Shown here: positions 22,353 through 33,627 of the stretch, piece after piece | Layout of the letters: each line of letters begins with the position of its first letter | How positions within the stretch are numbered: the stretch's first letter is position 1 | NCBI GenBank assembly: GCA_946122785.1 | Contig: CAMGYJ010000007.1 | Coordinates: forward strand, 36,419,587 to 36,483,586 | Origin: Linum tenue | Taxonomy: Eukaryota; Streptophyta; Magnoliopsida; Malpighiales; Linaceae | Direction of reading: 5' to 3' | DNA: 64,000 nucleotides | Made by a program: the position numbers and the translations under genes | Notes under the pieces: generated by a model | Seen by the model: the letters and a program-made list of their open reading frames with translations, nothing else | What the model was told of the DNA's origin: nothing | Databases searched by the model: none

Positions 22353-23735
22353 TGATAACATTGGATTTGCACATGTTTGCACCCTCGTTTCTTGATCATT
22401 TTGGCTTGAGTTTTTTCTTTCTTGGACTATTTTACGCTAGGTTGTGTTCCTTTGTCACATTTCAGGTCCTAGCATGTAAATTGAAGCATATGCGCAAGTT
22501 TCAAGTCAATCAGAGATCATTTGGCAATTCGGGAGAAGAAACACGAGCATGACCTGAGGAATAATGGAATTATACCTCATATTATGGACAAATAATCATG
22601 GAATTTTGTCATGAAAAGAAAGAGGACGAGACGACGAGCGTCTGGGATCAAACGGCGACTGATTCGGAGTCCGGACGAGGGAGAAACGAAGCATTAAACA
22701 GAGGCTGAGCAAGCCACACGGGCATCCTAGAACTCCACACGGCCGTGTGGATCGTGGCCGTGTGGAAATCACCGAGCCTTCACACGGGCAGCTGGGAAAG
22801 CCACACGGCCGTGTGGCCTGGCCGCGTGATCGGGAATTTCTGTTTAAAATCCTATTTTCATCAAAAGGAAAGGGGAGAGCTGGGTTTTTTGGTCCTAAAC
22901 ACCCAAGGGACGAACCCTAGAGAGAGAGAGCGACTTGGGAACATTCTTGGAGCTATTTTGGAGGATTTCTTCGTCATTGGAGCTCCGGAATCAAGCTTGG
23001 AGATGGAGATTGAAGATCTAGATCAGATTTCTGCAGTCTCTCTCTTCTCTATGGAGTGACTTCCCTTCACTTAGGTTTTGAGGAACCCTAGTTCCATGTG
23101 TTACGATCTTTCTTTTATGAAGTTTTGGATGCTATATTGTGTGATTATAATCGATTGAGGCATGATTTGTTGAGTCAATTGAATTTTGATCAAATTCTCT
23201 TGATTTCTGCTTTAACCTATGATAGATAGAATCTGATTAGGTTAAGAGAGCTTCCTTGATTGATAGTAGTGAATTGGTTGTGCGCGAGTCAATCAATTCA
23301 CTGCTTTGTACTGGAATTCATTCCAGTAGTGGAGATCTGTGTGAATCGCCTTAGCAGTCTATCCCGGTGAAGGCTGGTCGCCTGGCGGGTATTCTGTCTA
23401 AGAGGGCTTAGTCAGCTTAAGAGATTCCAAGCTAATTTAGGATCTTTCGCAGTTTAATCATCAGTAGATCAACCAAAGGTAATTGCAACTTATACCTAAT
23501 TGAGGAGCTAGGGGGAATCAAACCTAAGTGAGTTCCCAACTTGTAATTAGTAGAGTAGTCAGTAGAGTAGTTTATAAATCAATCCTTAATCTAGTTTGCT
23601 AGATAATGAACTGAAGCTGAGTAATAGTAACTCTAGAGACCCGTGGATTCGATATTTATTACTTGTGCCACTATACTGCAGTCCCTTTCATTGGTTACAC
23701 TTGGCCATTGTTTGGTGTTGTGTTTTAGCGTGTCA
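22353..23735 (+). repeat. Element B 3' LTR
   Basis: About 1383 bp, from TGATAACATTGG to TAGCGTGTCA, preceded by AAGTGTGGGGGAAT. It matches 10488-11851, with CACACGGCCGTGTG motifs at about 22735-22815. Confidence 0.88.
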
Positions 23736-23973
23736 CCTAGCCACCATAGTAAGGGTTCTGCAAGAGACCCTAGAAAAATAAGATTTTGTCCCTCGAGCCG
23801 GGTAAATTTGGTCCATGCTACAATCGACGACATCAAATTTTGGCACCATTGTCGGGGACATCTCGCAAACTTCAAGAAAGGAAAAATGTAAGATTCTAAA
23901 CCCTTTACTTTTATGTTCATAGTTTTATTTTTGTTTCTGTGTGATTGGGTGTCCATTTTGATTCGCATATAGT
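23736..23973 (+). mobile_element. LTR-end remnant with degenerate tRNA-Asp primer site
   Basis: TGGCACCATTGTCGGGGA at 23841-23858 is the tRNA-Asp primer site with three changes. What precedes it is unlike the A, B, D or E LTR ends, so it may be the end of another LTR family. The start of an internal region follows until E's LTR. Too little is left to classify. Confidence 0.5.
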
Positions 23974-25181
23974 TGACTCGCTAAAACACAACACCAAACT
24001 ACGACTAAGTATAATTGTAGAATAGAAATGCAGAATAGTGCGTAAGTTTTGCTTATCAACCTGGGGCCTAGATGTAGTGCCATCTCCGTGATTATCTATT
24101 ATCTAGCGGGGAAAGTTGAATGAGAGTGAATTTAAACTAAAGCAGAAATGAAACAACAAGTAGTTCGATTTTTCTTAAGCAAGAGAAGAGTCACTCAGGA
24201 TAAAGTCTCCCTAGCTCCTCAGTTAAGTTCAAGTTGTAATTTTCTTCGGTTGTTTAACTGTCGATTAGATTGCGAAAGACCCAAAAATAGCTTGGAATCT
24301 CTTAAGCTGACCAAGCCCTCTTAGACAAAATACCCGGCAGGCGACTAGCCTTCACCAGTATAGACTACTAAGGCTATTCACACAGATCCCCTCTACTTGG
24401 AACAAATTCCAGTACAAAGTAGTGAATTGACTAACTCTCGTACAATCAATTCACTACTATCAATTGAAGAAACTCTTATAACCTAATTAGATTCTATCTA
24501 TCATAGGTTAAAGCAGAAGACAAGAGAACTTGATCAAGATCCAATTGACTAAATAAACATGTTTCAATCAATTAAAATCATCTAGTATAACATCCAAAGT
24601 CATTACAATCAAGATTTCTAACTCAAGGACTAGGGTTCTTCATACCCAAGTGAGATAAAGGTTTACTCCATATAGAGAGAGGGGGAAACAGAAATCAGAG
24701 AAATCATACGCATAATGATATATATGATAAGCTCTAGGATGTAAATCTTCACTCCAAGGCCGAAATCCAAACTTGAATGGTGAAACCCATCTCCAAAATC
24801 AATCCTAGGGTTTGTTCTTCGTCCTTTCTCTCTCCAAAACTCTGCTTTTTTCTTAGAAAACTCCAATCCCCTATTCTCACGCCCAAAATTGGGTTTAGAG
24901 GCTCCAGCTGCCCGATGCACGGTCGGCGCACGGCCGTACGCCTCCTCCAGATTGCTTGTGCAAGGTAAGTTGCAGCCTGTGCGGCTCTCCAAGGTGCTCG
25001 CCGAATGCTCCAACATCGTCCACTTGTCCCCAAACTTGTTCTCAAGCCTTAATTCATGTAGTGGGACCTGAAATGTCACAAACGAGCACAACCTAGAGTG
25101 AAATAGGCCTAAAACCAAGCAAATACTAAGCCATGCAGTCAAGAAATGGCGGGGAAAACATGTACAACCGCAGTGTTATCA
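23974..25181 (-). repeat. Element E 3' LTR
   Basis: On the minus strand it runs from TGATAACACTGCGG to TTTAGCGAGTCA, about 1208 bp. It shares the ordered blocks of the A/B/D LTRs but is clearly diverged, and its CACGGCC-type motifs (about 24905-24975) are degraded. The adjoining reversed purine tract and GTTTGCTTG hairpin (25201-25222, one G-U pair) confirm orientation. Confidence 0.82.
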
Positions 25182-25941
25182 AATTCCTCCACACTTAACC
25201 GTTTGCTTGTCCCCGAGCAAACCAAGTCAGACACATGGTAAGCTCAAAACTTTTTTAACCATGCAAATTTTTGGGAACATATCATATAGGCACAAAACAC
25301 TTGAATTATACTGGCTTTTAGACATCAACACATGATCAAGAGAAACAAAAACCTCGGCAACCACCACAAATGACATTCGAGTGTAGCAAAATTGGGTAAA
25401 GGAAGAATCTCCCTTCTGTTAACCGACCAACATAGACTTCACTCGACACTCATTCTAAACAGTCACTCGTGCATAAAATTCAAGACATCAGAATCAAGAC
25501 CGAGCAATCTAGGTCCTCACCGGGGTATATAATATGAAAATTGAATTACTCACTCTCGACTAGTGGGGTCAGGACGAAATTTGAAGCAAGATGTGTGCAT
25601 ACTCGTACTCTCAATCTCTAATGTCTTTTCACCATGATGGAAGCTAGAGTTCTCATTTTAGGTGACACCACTAACTTGTCCAGAGGGCTTAGACACGGAT
25701 TCAGATAACTAGCTAGGGTCGTAGACATGGGAAAAGGGCATTTTAGGTGGTGGAAGAACTCATTACACAAGGTTCCACAGTTTCAAAACTAACACAACAA
25801 CATTCATTCGAACCATTTACTTTCTCTCCGCTATTATGCATTAATCAAGTTCTGTAGAGCACAAGAATGAAGGAGATTACATGTTAGTATCTCTAAGCCA
25901 ATCTGCTCAAAAACACTATCTTATGAGCATGATTGAGATTT
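25182..25941 (-). other. Element E 3' non-coding internal region
   Basis: Collinear with D's 3' internal region: both share phrases such as GACCGAGCAATCTAGGTCCTC. It ends at a purine-loop hairpin (25945-26006). No gene is seen. Confidence 0.7.
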
Positions 25942-25969
25942 TTATGGTTGTTCTCTTTTGCTTTCATTT

Positions 25970-28345
25970 GTTTTTTTTTTTTTTTCTTTTCTTGAGAGAA
26001 CCACCACTTTTACACATTCTCTTATCCTTGCATCACACATCAGCTCGAAAGGGAGAGACCAATCAGGAGTCACAATGATGGGTGCATGGGTAACCTTCCC
26101 CTTAAATGTCTCAAAGGTAGTTGTGCACTCTCGAGTGATGGAAAGGTGCATCTTTCTCTATCAGCTTGGTATATGCATGGCGACCTTCGAGAAATCTTTA
26201 ATAAATGTCAGGTAAAAGCCTACATGACCCAGAAAGTTGTGGATCCCCTTCACAGAAACGGGAGGAGGCAGCTTGCTGATCTTCTCAATCTTCACATGAT
26301 ATACCTCAATCCCTTGCTTGGAGATCTTGTGCTCGAGCAAAGTCCCTTCAAGAACCATGAAATGGCACTTCTCCTGGCTAAGTGCCAAGTTCGTCTTCTC
26401 GCACCTCTTCAAGACAAGTTATAGGTTATGGAGACAATGAGTGAAGGAGTCTCCATAAATCGAGAAGTCGTCCATGAAGACTTCCAGGATCTCTCCAACC
26501 ATTCGGTCGAAGATCGCCATCATACACCGCTGGAAGTTCCATGGTGCATTGCATAACCCAAACGGAATCCTTCGGTATGGAAAATTACAAAAGGGACAAG
26601 TAAAGGTCGTCTTCTCCTGGTCCTCCGGTGCGATTAGAATCTGGAAGTACCCGGACATCCCATCCAGCAAGCAGTAGAACTCATGTCTCGACAACCTCTC
26701 CAGAATCTAATCAATGAAAGTAACCGGGAAATGGTCATTCCTGGTGGCGTCGTTCAGGCACCGGTAGTCGATGCATACACGTCAGTCGGTCACAGTACGG
26801 TTTGGGATCAGCTCATTCTTCTCGGTCGGGACCACATCCATCCCGCCTTTCTTTGAGACCACCTGAGTGGGACTGACCCACTTGCTATCATATATAGCAA
26901 AGATGATCTCGACATCCATCAGCTTCACAATCTCTGCCCGGACCAGTGCCTCTAAGTTAGGAGTCAAACTCCGCTGCGGCTGCCTAATAGGCTTAACCTC
27001 ATCCTCTATGAGAGTTCTGTGGGAGCATAAGGATGGGATAATACCTCTGATATCAGTGATATTCCATGCCATGGCCCGGGCATACTACTATAACATAGCC
27101 ACCAGAATGCTCTTTTGCTCGGGGGTCAATTCCGAGTTGATAATGACTCGGACCTTATTCCCCTCTCGGGAGAAATGCATACTCCAGGTGAGAGGGGAGG
27201 GTCTTAAGCTCCAGCTTTGGTGGCTCCTCAAAGGATGTGGTGATCCGGGGCGAGATAGAGATCCGCTTGAATGGATGCTCTCGCCCCTCAATCACAGCAC
27301 CCTCTAGCCCCGCTAGCTGCTCCTCCAACTGCAGCTCCTGTGATGTCTGCTCCCCTGCAAAAGACAACGCTCGAGGAAATCATTAGTACCTGAACTCGTG
27401 ATGGCGAGTGCGGTCTGAAAATCGGCAACCACATCGCAGTAATCTAAATCATCATGGTGCTGGGAGAGATTCATGTTATCAGAAACAAAGAAGGTGATTT
27501 GTTAATCCCTAGCCCTCAAAATTAGTTTACCATCATTAACATCAATAAGCGTCTTTGCGGCGGCGAGAAAAGGTCTACCCAGAATTAAAGGCACATCCAC
27601 ATCCTCATTAATATCGAGAATAACAAAATCAACATGATATGAGAATGGCCCTACTGTGACTATCAAGTCCTCTGCAATACCTCTAGGATTCACAATAGAT
27701 CTATCTGCTAACTGTTCATTCTAGTGTTACAACGTTCGCCTAGGCCTAGCATCTTAAACAATTTATATGGCATGACATTAATGCTAGCGCCTAAATCTGT
27801 CAAAGACTTTCCTACATGCAAGCTACCTATCATGCAAGGGATAATAAAACTCCCTGGGTCTTTGCGCTTCTCCGGTAACTTCATCTGCAGGATGGCAGAA
27901 CACTCCTTGTTGAGCATCACGGTCGACAGCTCCCCAAGCTTCCACTTATTGGTGAGGAGATCCTTCATGAACTTAGCATACTTGGGCATCTTTGACAGTG
28001 CCTCAATGAAATGCATATTGATGTTCACCTGCTTCAATATTGCCATGAACTTGGAAAACTCAGTCTCTAGTCGGTCTTTGTCCAACCTATTAGGGAATGG
28101 AAGCTGAGGGACATACTCCTTCACCACTGGTTGTGGATTAGGAGCAGGCACCTCAATCTCATTTTCCCTTTTTTCCTCGTCTGCTGGAAGTGCTGAAGCA
28201 GGTCTCTTCTCCTCCTGTCTCGCCTAGACGGGTATGGAAACAGACAAACAGTCACTTTCCCTCTCCTGAAAGTGATGGCACTTAAGTGCGCGTCCGGACC
28301 TACAGGATTGGGGAGGGTATGACCAGATAGAGTACCCTGAGCCCT
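25970..28345 (-). pseudogene. Element E Athila-like gag end, protease, RT and RNase H start
   Basis: Read on the minus strand, the order is gag C-terminus (GTLSGHTLPNPVGPD, about 28300), NKECSAILQMKLPEK and DPGSFIIPC, then protease with DLGASINVMP (about 27780) and ILGRPFLAAAKTLIDV (about 27540). LELKTLPSHLEYAFL (about 27180) follows. Reverse transcriptase spans about 27050-26160 with SDSKWVSP-like sequence changed to YDSKWVSPTQVVSKKGG, LLDGMSGYFQI, PFGLCNAPWNFQRCM and catalytic FMDDFSIYG (about 26460). The RNase H start (PDWSLPFELMCDA, about 26070) is cut off abruptly. Several frameshifts and stops separate the pieces. Integrase and most of gag are missing. An autonomous relative of E could have supplied enzymes to A, B and D; that is inference. 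The domain calls are secure. Confidence 0.88.
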
Positions 28346-28437
28346 CTGTGCCGACGATTGGGGTTGCATGTTGCTATAGAGGTCTAAAGAGCTGCATTAG
28401 TTTGAGTAAGGTTTGCTTGGGGACAAGCAAACAGTTA
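28346..28437 (+). mobile_element. Fragment F: end of a plus-strand internal region
   Basis: CCGACGATTGGGGTTGC to the GTTTGCTTG-GGGA-CAAGCAAAC hairpin (28411-28432) matches the last part of A's and B's internal regions. The G-rich half of the purine tract and the LTR start are deleted. It abuts E's gag remnant in opposite orientation, a junction between two elements. Confidence 0.75.
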
Positions 28438-29578
28438 AGGTTCTACGCGGCCAAGAGTCACAAGGGCTATGCACGAGCACCCTCTGGCCATGTGAGTATT
28501 CCAAAGAGTTGCACGGGCAAGACTTATTTTCACAGGGCTGACGTTCGTGTGATTCCCTCGGCCAATTAAGCGCGACGCTGCATTTCGGAAATACACGGGC
28601 ATGATGGATTTTTACACGACCGTGTGATCTAGCCGTGTAATCGCGCAGAGCTGTGTTTAACCCAATTTCGGGTTTTGGAGAAGGGGATTCGAATTCTAGA
28701 GCTGAAAACAGAGGTTTAGAGAAAGAAAGTGACAAAGAGAGATCCTTGAGTGCCCTAGATCAAGTCCCACACCATTAGTGCTCGATTAAAGCCTCGAGGA
28801 GTGATGATTAATGACCCAGTGTTGATTTCTTCCTTCTATAAGATGATTCCACAACCGACATAGCTTTCCACTCTCTCTCTCAATGGATTATTCCCCTCTA
28901 TCACTTGGGTATGTAAGAACTCTAGATTGTATGTTAGGATGAGTTGTACGAACCCTTTGCTTTGAATGAATGATTGATTTACATTCAGTTGAAGTACTTT
29001 CATAGAATTACTTGGATCCTGATCAAATTCTAGTGATTCCTGCTTTGACCTAGAAAGTTAATCTTTGCATAGGTCAATAGAGCACCTTGAATCGGAGGTA
29101 GTGAATCGGCGACCTTAGTCGGGAAGTCGATTCCTACTCTGTAGTGGTTTAGAACCTAGTAGAGGAAGTTTGATTCTTATTGCCTCGGTTAGCTTACATC
29201 GGTGGAGGTTGGTCGCCCGCTGGGTATTCTAACTGAGAGGGTCTGGAGAACTTTAGTCGAGACTCCGGAGTATGTGAGAACTTTCCGCAGTTTAAACTTC
29301 AATCAACTTGGTTTAGGTGAATTACCACTTGACCTAACTGCAACCTAGGGGGACTCATACCTGAGGGAGCCTTCTTAACTTGAATCACAAATTTAATGTT
29401 TTGTGTTTGCTTAGTTTAGTCACAACTTCACTACAGTCAAATAGCTAGATAACAAGACTTCAAGGAGTAGTCATCACACCTAGGACCCGGGTTGACAAAT
29501 AAAGTTAAACCCGTTATACTACGCATTAGTAGGTCGTTACACTTGGCCACTTTCTAATGTGGCAGTACAGGCGAGTCA
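28438..29578 (+). repeat. LTR remnant F
   Basis: It lacks its first part. Degraded ACACGACCGTGTGA-like palindromes lie at about 28610-28640. The block order of the A-B family follows (CTCTCAATGGA, CACTTGGGTATG, GACCCGGGTTGACAAATA), and it ends near GCGAGTCA at about 29578. No primer site follows, so the 3' junction is also altered. Confidence 0.7.
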
Positions 29579-31582
29579 AGGACATAGTCTCATTAAAAGT
29601 GTGGGGTGGGATTTAGGTAGATTTTTTTGATTTTATATACCATGAGTTTCTGTGAATGTTCATGCATTTGGGGAAAGGGTTTTGTGTGTGCATTTGCGCA
29701 TCCAATTTCAAAAAAATTTAGTAATACCACACCCCTAAAGGAAATTCAAAGTTCATTATAATTTGAATTGATAGTCTCTGCATTGATACATGACTTATGG
29801 AGGCTAGTGTAGTGGCTGTGAAGGATGTCATTGTCATCATACTTGGATCCATCTTAAAAACTTATGATTGTGTTTCATACCATTCTTTTCGAGTTATTGA
29901 AATGCTCGCCAAAGAAAGGATTCTCTTGCGATTAATTCTAAAATGGATTGGATATGTAGCTTCATACATTCGAAATCCTACAACGCCGAGTCTTAACCAA
30001 AAAGGCGACGGCGCCACGAATAAAGTGTGGGGTAAAAGCCAAGTGTGAATCGTCCTATCCTTGGAAAAAACTAGGGTTTGGAAGAGATACTAGTTGAGTC
30101 TTGGTGGGCTAGTCCTACGGGATGATGCTAGTTCCTCTCTACGGGGTAGTCCTTACTTCAAAAGGGGGATTTTTCCAGAAATAGCATTGTAAAAAAAATC
30201 CAAAAATAACACCCAACCCCGAAAAATTCCAAAAATAGCACCATTTACCAAAAATCACCACCCTTCCCACCCGTTTACACGAAAACCGCAGGGTGGGGCG
30301 CGGTTTTCAATGAAAATCGCACTGTTAGGGGGCAGTTTTCATGACCGCCTAGGGTCGGACCGGTTTGGTCCAAAACCGCTGCCCCACCCAGCGGTTTTTT
30401 TCCTTTTTTTTCCTGAGTATTCCTAACCTAGGTGGAAATTTCAGACGAACGTATCTTTGGTCCCGCCTTCGTCCTGAAAAAATGTCATTTGCTTCCCCAA
30501 CGTCTTTTTTGAAAAAAAGGGTGCTATTTTTGGAATTTTTCGGGGATGGGTGCTATTTTTGTAAAAAAAAATTAAAACAATGCTATTTCTGGAAATCTTC
30601 CTCAAAAGGGAGGTACGATTCTATTGAAGAAGAGATTGGGTTTAGGAAGTTGAACTGCCTCCAGTTTTGCAGAGCGCAAGAGTTTGAAGATTAAAGCGAA
30701 GCAGAAAGTAAATCTAAGGCTACTGGACGAGTGAGAGATCAAAGAAGGAAGGCTTAGCATGGGCATGCTCCACCTTGTGTCTAAGCATTTACCTGAACTA
30801 ATGGGAGAAACGACTCTTCGGATATCTCACTTGAGGCGTAACGCTATTCAATCGTATGATGGTAGATCGAGTAGGACTTCTATTTCTAGTCTCATCCTGA
30901 ATAACTGGAATTTTTTGTATCCTTGCACCTCAAAGGGGTGTAGGTTCGTTGTAAGCTCTCATTTAAATCGGAAATAACGAACTAGAGGAAATCAAACATA
31001 CACATATGAAAGGTACACAGCCTTATTAAACCAAATTATCGGGTTTACATGGTTAGAAACCTAGGGTTCACGTACCTACGCAAGTAATGAACTAAGCAAG
31101 CCATGGGGAGGGGTTTCTGTGTGTCCATCAATTGAAACGAAGAGACCAGAACACCCACAAAGTCCCGGTAACAGAGAAACAAGCTCAAGGCTGTCATTTG
31201 TGGCACCGTTTCTCTCTCGTAGATTGGTCTCGTTCTAAGTTAGAAGAATACACAGTCGTCAGAGTAATGACCCTTCCTTCACCTCTCATCTCCTCTTCTA
31301 TTTCCTATCTTTATGCCTTCTACTAGGCTTTCTAGGGAGATAAAATCGCAGCTCGAGCATCACTCACTCAATCAGAATGCTCTAAACATATCCCTTACTT
31401 CTTCCAAGTAGTCCACTAGCCTGCTTTGTCCTGAAAATGCAGAATATGCTATCAGAAGCGTATCAATTGTATAAAAGCAATCCTGGAATTTCTAAAACAC
31501 ACCTGAAGCTATCATGACATAAATTAAGGTATTATGATGCTAATGACGGAAAATGTATGCACTTTGGGTCAAAATATGGGGG
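29579..31582 (+). mobile_element. Decayed plus-strand retroelement internal region
   Basis: It is similar in phrase order to the 3' internal region of A and B: AAGTGTGGGGTGGG, GATAGTCTCTGC, then GGTTTGGAAGAGATACTAG with GGTGGGCTAGTCCTAC (about 30070-30115). No coding frame is convincing. It is interrupted by the small inverted-repeat element at 30167-30601 and ends in ATATGGGGG before LTR G, so F and G may be the two ends of one old element. Confidence 0.5.
30167..30601. mobile_element. Small Mutator-like non-autonomous element
   Basis: About 435 bp with terminal inverted repeats of roughly 75 bp (left GGATTTTTCCAGAAATAGCA, right complement GGAAGATTTCCAGAAATAGC). It is flanked by an exact 9-bp direct repeat TCAAAAGGG at 30158-30166 and 30602-30610. 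Nine-base duplications and long inverted repeats are typical of Mutator-like elements. The interior has no transposase. A degraded relative lies at about 44395-44735. Confidence 0.85.
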
Positions 31583-32813
31583 TGATAACGATGTATTTGC
31601 ACGTGTTGCACCCTTATTTCTTATCCGTTTGCGGCTCCTAGTCGTGTATCTTTGGCCTGTTTTACGTTGGGTTGTGTTATTTTGTAACATTTCAAGTCCC
31701 AAACGTCGAAGGAAAGGCTAGGCACGAGTTTCGGGTCGTTCGGTGAAGCTAGGGCAAAAACATGGCCAACCGTGTCAAAAACACGACCGTGTTCCCCAGG
31801 CCGTGTTTTTACTGCCGAGGGCGTGTCGCGATGGCTGCTGAGGAGTGTCACAACCGTGTCACTTCATGGGCACGACCGTGTTTTGGGAGCAACGCGGGCG
31901 TGTTTGTCACAAGTGAAGCAAAACACGGGCGGGCAGAAGCAAAACACGATCGTGTCCTCGACCGTGTTTTGCGCAATCTCAGATTAAAAGGAGTTTTCAA
32001 GCCAAAGAGAAGGGGAATCCGATTTTTAGAGCTAGAGAGCAGAAAACCTAGAGAGAGAAAGTGACGAACATAACTTCCAAGTGCCCAAAATCGATCTTCA
32101 ACACCATTGGAGCTCGGTGGAGGCTTGGAAGAGTGTCGATTGATTACCAGAAGCAAATCCTCATCCTTCATAGAATGATTTCCGCATCTGAAGAAGATTT
32201 ATCTTCACTCTCTATGGAGTAAACTCTCTTTCTCACCTAGGTATGAAGAACCTTAGATTTGTATGTTAGGTCTGGTTGTATGAACCCAAGTACGAATTCT
32301 TTGATATTGATTATATTCAATTGAGGCATGGTTTTCTGAATTGCATGAATCCTGATCAAATTCTTGTTATTCATGCTTTAACCTAGAATGATAATATCTG
32401 CCTAGGTTGATAGAGCACCCTTGATTGAAGGTAGTGAATTGATGACTTTAGTCGAGGAGTCAATTCACTATTTTGTACTGGATTTATTCCAGTAGAGGAG
32501 GTTTGGTACGTTAGGGCCTCAGTCTATTTACTCCGGTGGAGGTTAGTCGCCCTTTGGAGACTCAGATTAAGAGACTCTGGAGACCTTTAGTCGAGACTGC
32601 AGACTGTCTAAGAACCTCCCGCAGTATAATTATCATTGAATCTGAACTTGGCAAATTACAACTTGGCTTAACTACAGTCTAGGGGGAACCATATCTGGGT
32701 GACCTCTCTCAAACTTGGAACACAATATTTACTGCTTTTGCTTGGTAGTTTAGTTGGAACTTCACTACAGTTTAACCTCTAAATAATAAGAATCTCACGG
32801 AGTACTCATCACA
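31583..32813 (+). repeat. LTR remnant G
   Basis: It starts TGATAACGATGTATTTGCACGT, like the B LTR start, and is preceded by a G-rich tract. It contains a cluster of AACACGACCGTGTT-type palindromes (31760-31970). Related blocks follow up to CACGGAGTACTCATCACAC, where it is cut off before the usual end. Confidence 0.75.
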
Positions 32814-32840
32814 CAATATCGTGAGGGCTTGGCCCAAAGC

Positions 32841-32917
32841 GGACAATATCGTACTAATGAGCAGCCCGGTTATGACCACTTATCATAACCGGGCATTCCA
32901 TTAGTACGATATTGTCC
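32841..32917. repeat. 77-nt near-perfect foldback
   Basis: GGACAATATCGTACTAATG pairs with CATTAGTACGATATTGTCC (19 bp). After a 4-base internal mismatch, GCCCGGTTATGA pairs with TCATAACCGGGC (12 bp) around a 7-base loop CCACTTA. No flanking duplication was found. It could be a miniature foldback element or a local inversion-duplication. Confidence 0.85.
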
Positions 32918-33420
32918 ACGAACATTTGCTTTAAGCGCATAATACTCCTTCCTTTGAGGAGGAGTTCGTTAACTACAAAGGTATGGCAGGAAGCCCTAGT
33001 CCATATGCTTTTCATTAAGATGGATCCAAGTCTCATGACAATGACATTTCTTCACTTTGGAATCCTTCTCATTCAACACACTATCATCGGGCCAAAACAC
33101 TTTCCCCTTGTAATTGACCTTCCATGAGGCAACTTCGCGACTTTTATCTTGGGTCTCCAAACCCTTTTGGACTTTTCCTTGGCCAACATGGGAGGTTGGG
33201 AAACCTATTTCACATCAAACATAGGAATCACACACGACCTCTCTATAAAATGGGTCAAAGCGTTAACCAAAGTAGACTTATTCATAGGTACCTTTTTCAC
33301 CTCATGCTTAACATCAAGATCATGGAAAAGGTACTACTGTCTCATTGTTTGCAACGGAGAATTTGTTCTGTTCATCTCCCACCTTAAGAATCTAAGTACC
33401 TTCATTCACGTCAAGTAAGG
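32918..33420. other. Retroelement-derived spacer
   Basis: No secure coding assignment. It probably continues the minus-strand remnant H downstream of its protease, but motifs are too decayed to name. Confidence 0.35.
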
Positions 33421-33627
33421 GCTTGGCGATGGGAAGGAAGGGTCGTCCTAGTATAAGGGACACTTCTACATCCTCAAGGATAACAAAATCCATACCATAG
33501 TAGATTTGCCCAGTAGAATAAAAACAACAAATTTGTTAGCTAAATGCAAACTCATTCATTTTTCCTTAAGCTCATCTAAGCTAAATTTCATGAAAAGCTT
33601 GTTAGGCATGACATTTATATTTGTACC

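Larger units (their letters stand above)
10488..23735 (+). mobile_element. Element B: LTR retrotransposon with non-gag ORF, interrupted by D
   Basis: The LTRs (10488-11851 and 22353-23735) begin TGATAACATCGG or TGATAACATTGG. The left ends ATCA and the right GTCA. A tRNA-Asp primer site follows the first and the purine tract AAGTGTGGGGGAAT precedes the second. Without D (13222-19749) and the extra copy of a 1.24-kb tandem duplication, the element would be about 5.5 kb. Its only ORF, 11988-13202, has no recognisable capsid, protease or polymerase motifs, so B would depend on helpers. No clear target-site duplication is visible: left flank GGCTACC, right flank CCTAGCC. This fits the rearranged 3' end. 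Recognition as an LTR element is secure; lineage is inferred from primer, LTR and hairpin similarity to A. Confidence 0.88.

Noticed and set aside
24663..25142. 159-codon minus-strand frame inside E's LTR
   Set aside because: It lies wholly within the LTR and has the same blocks as non-coding LTR sequence in A, B and D.
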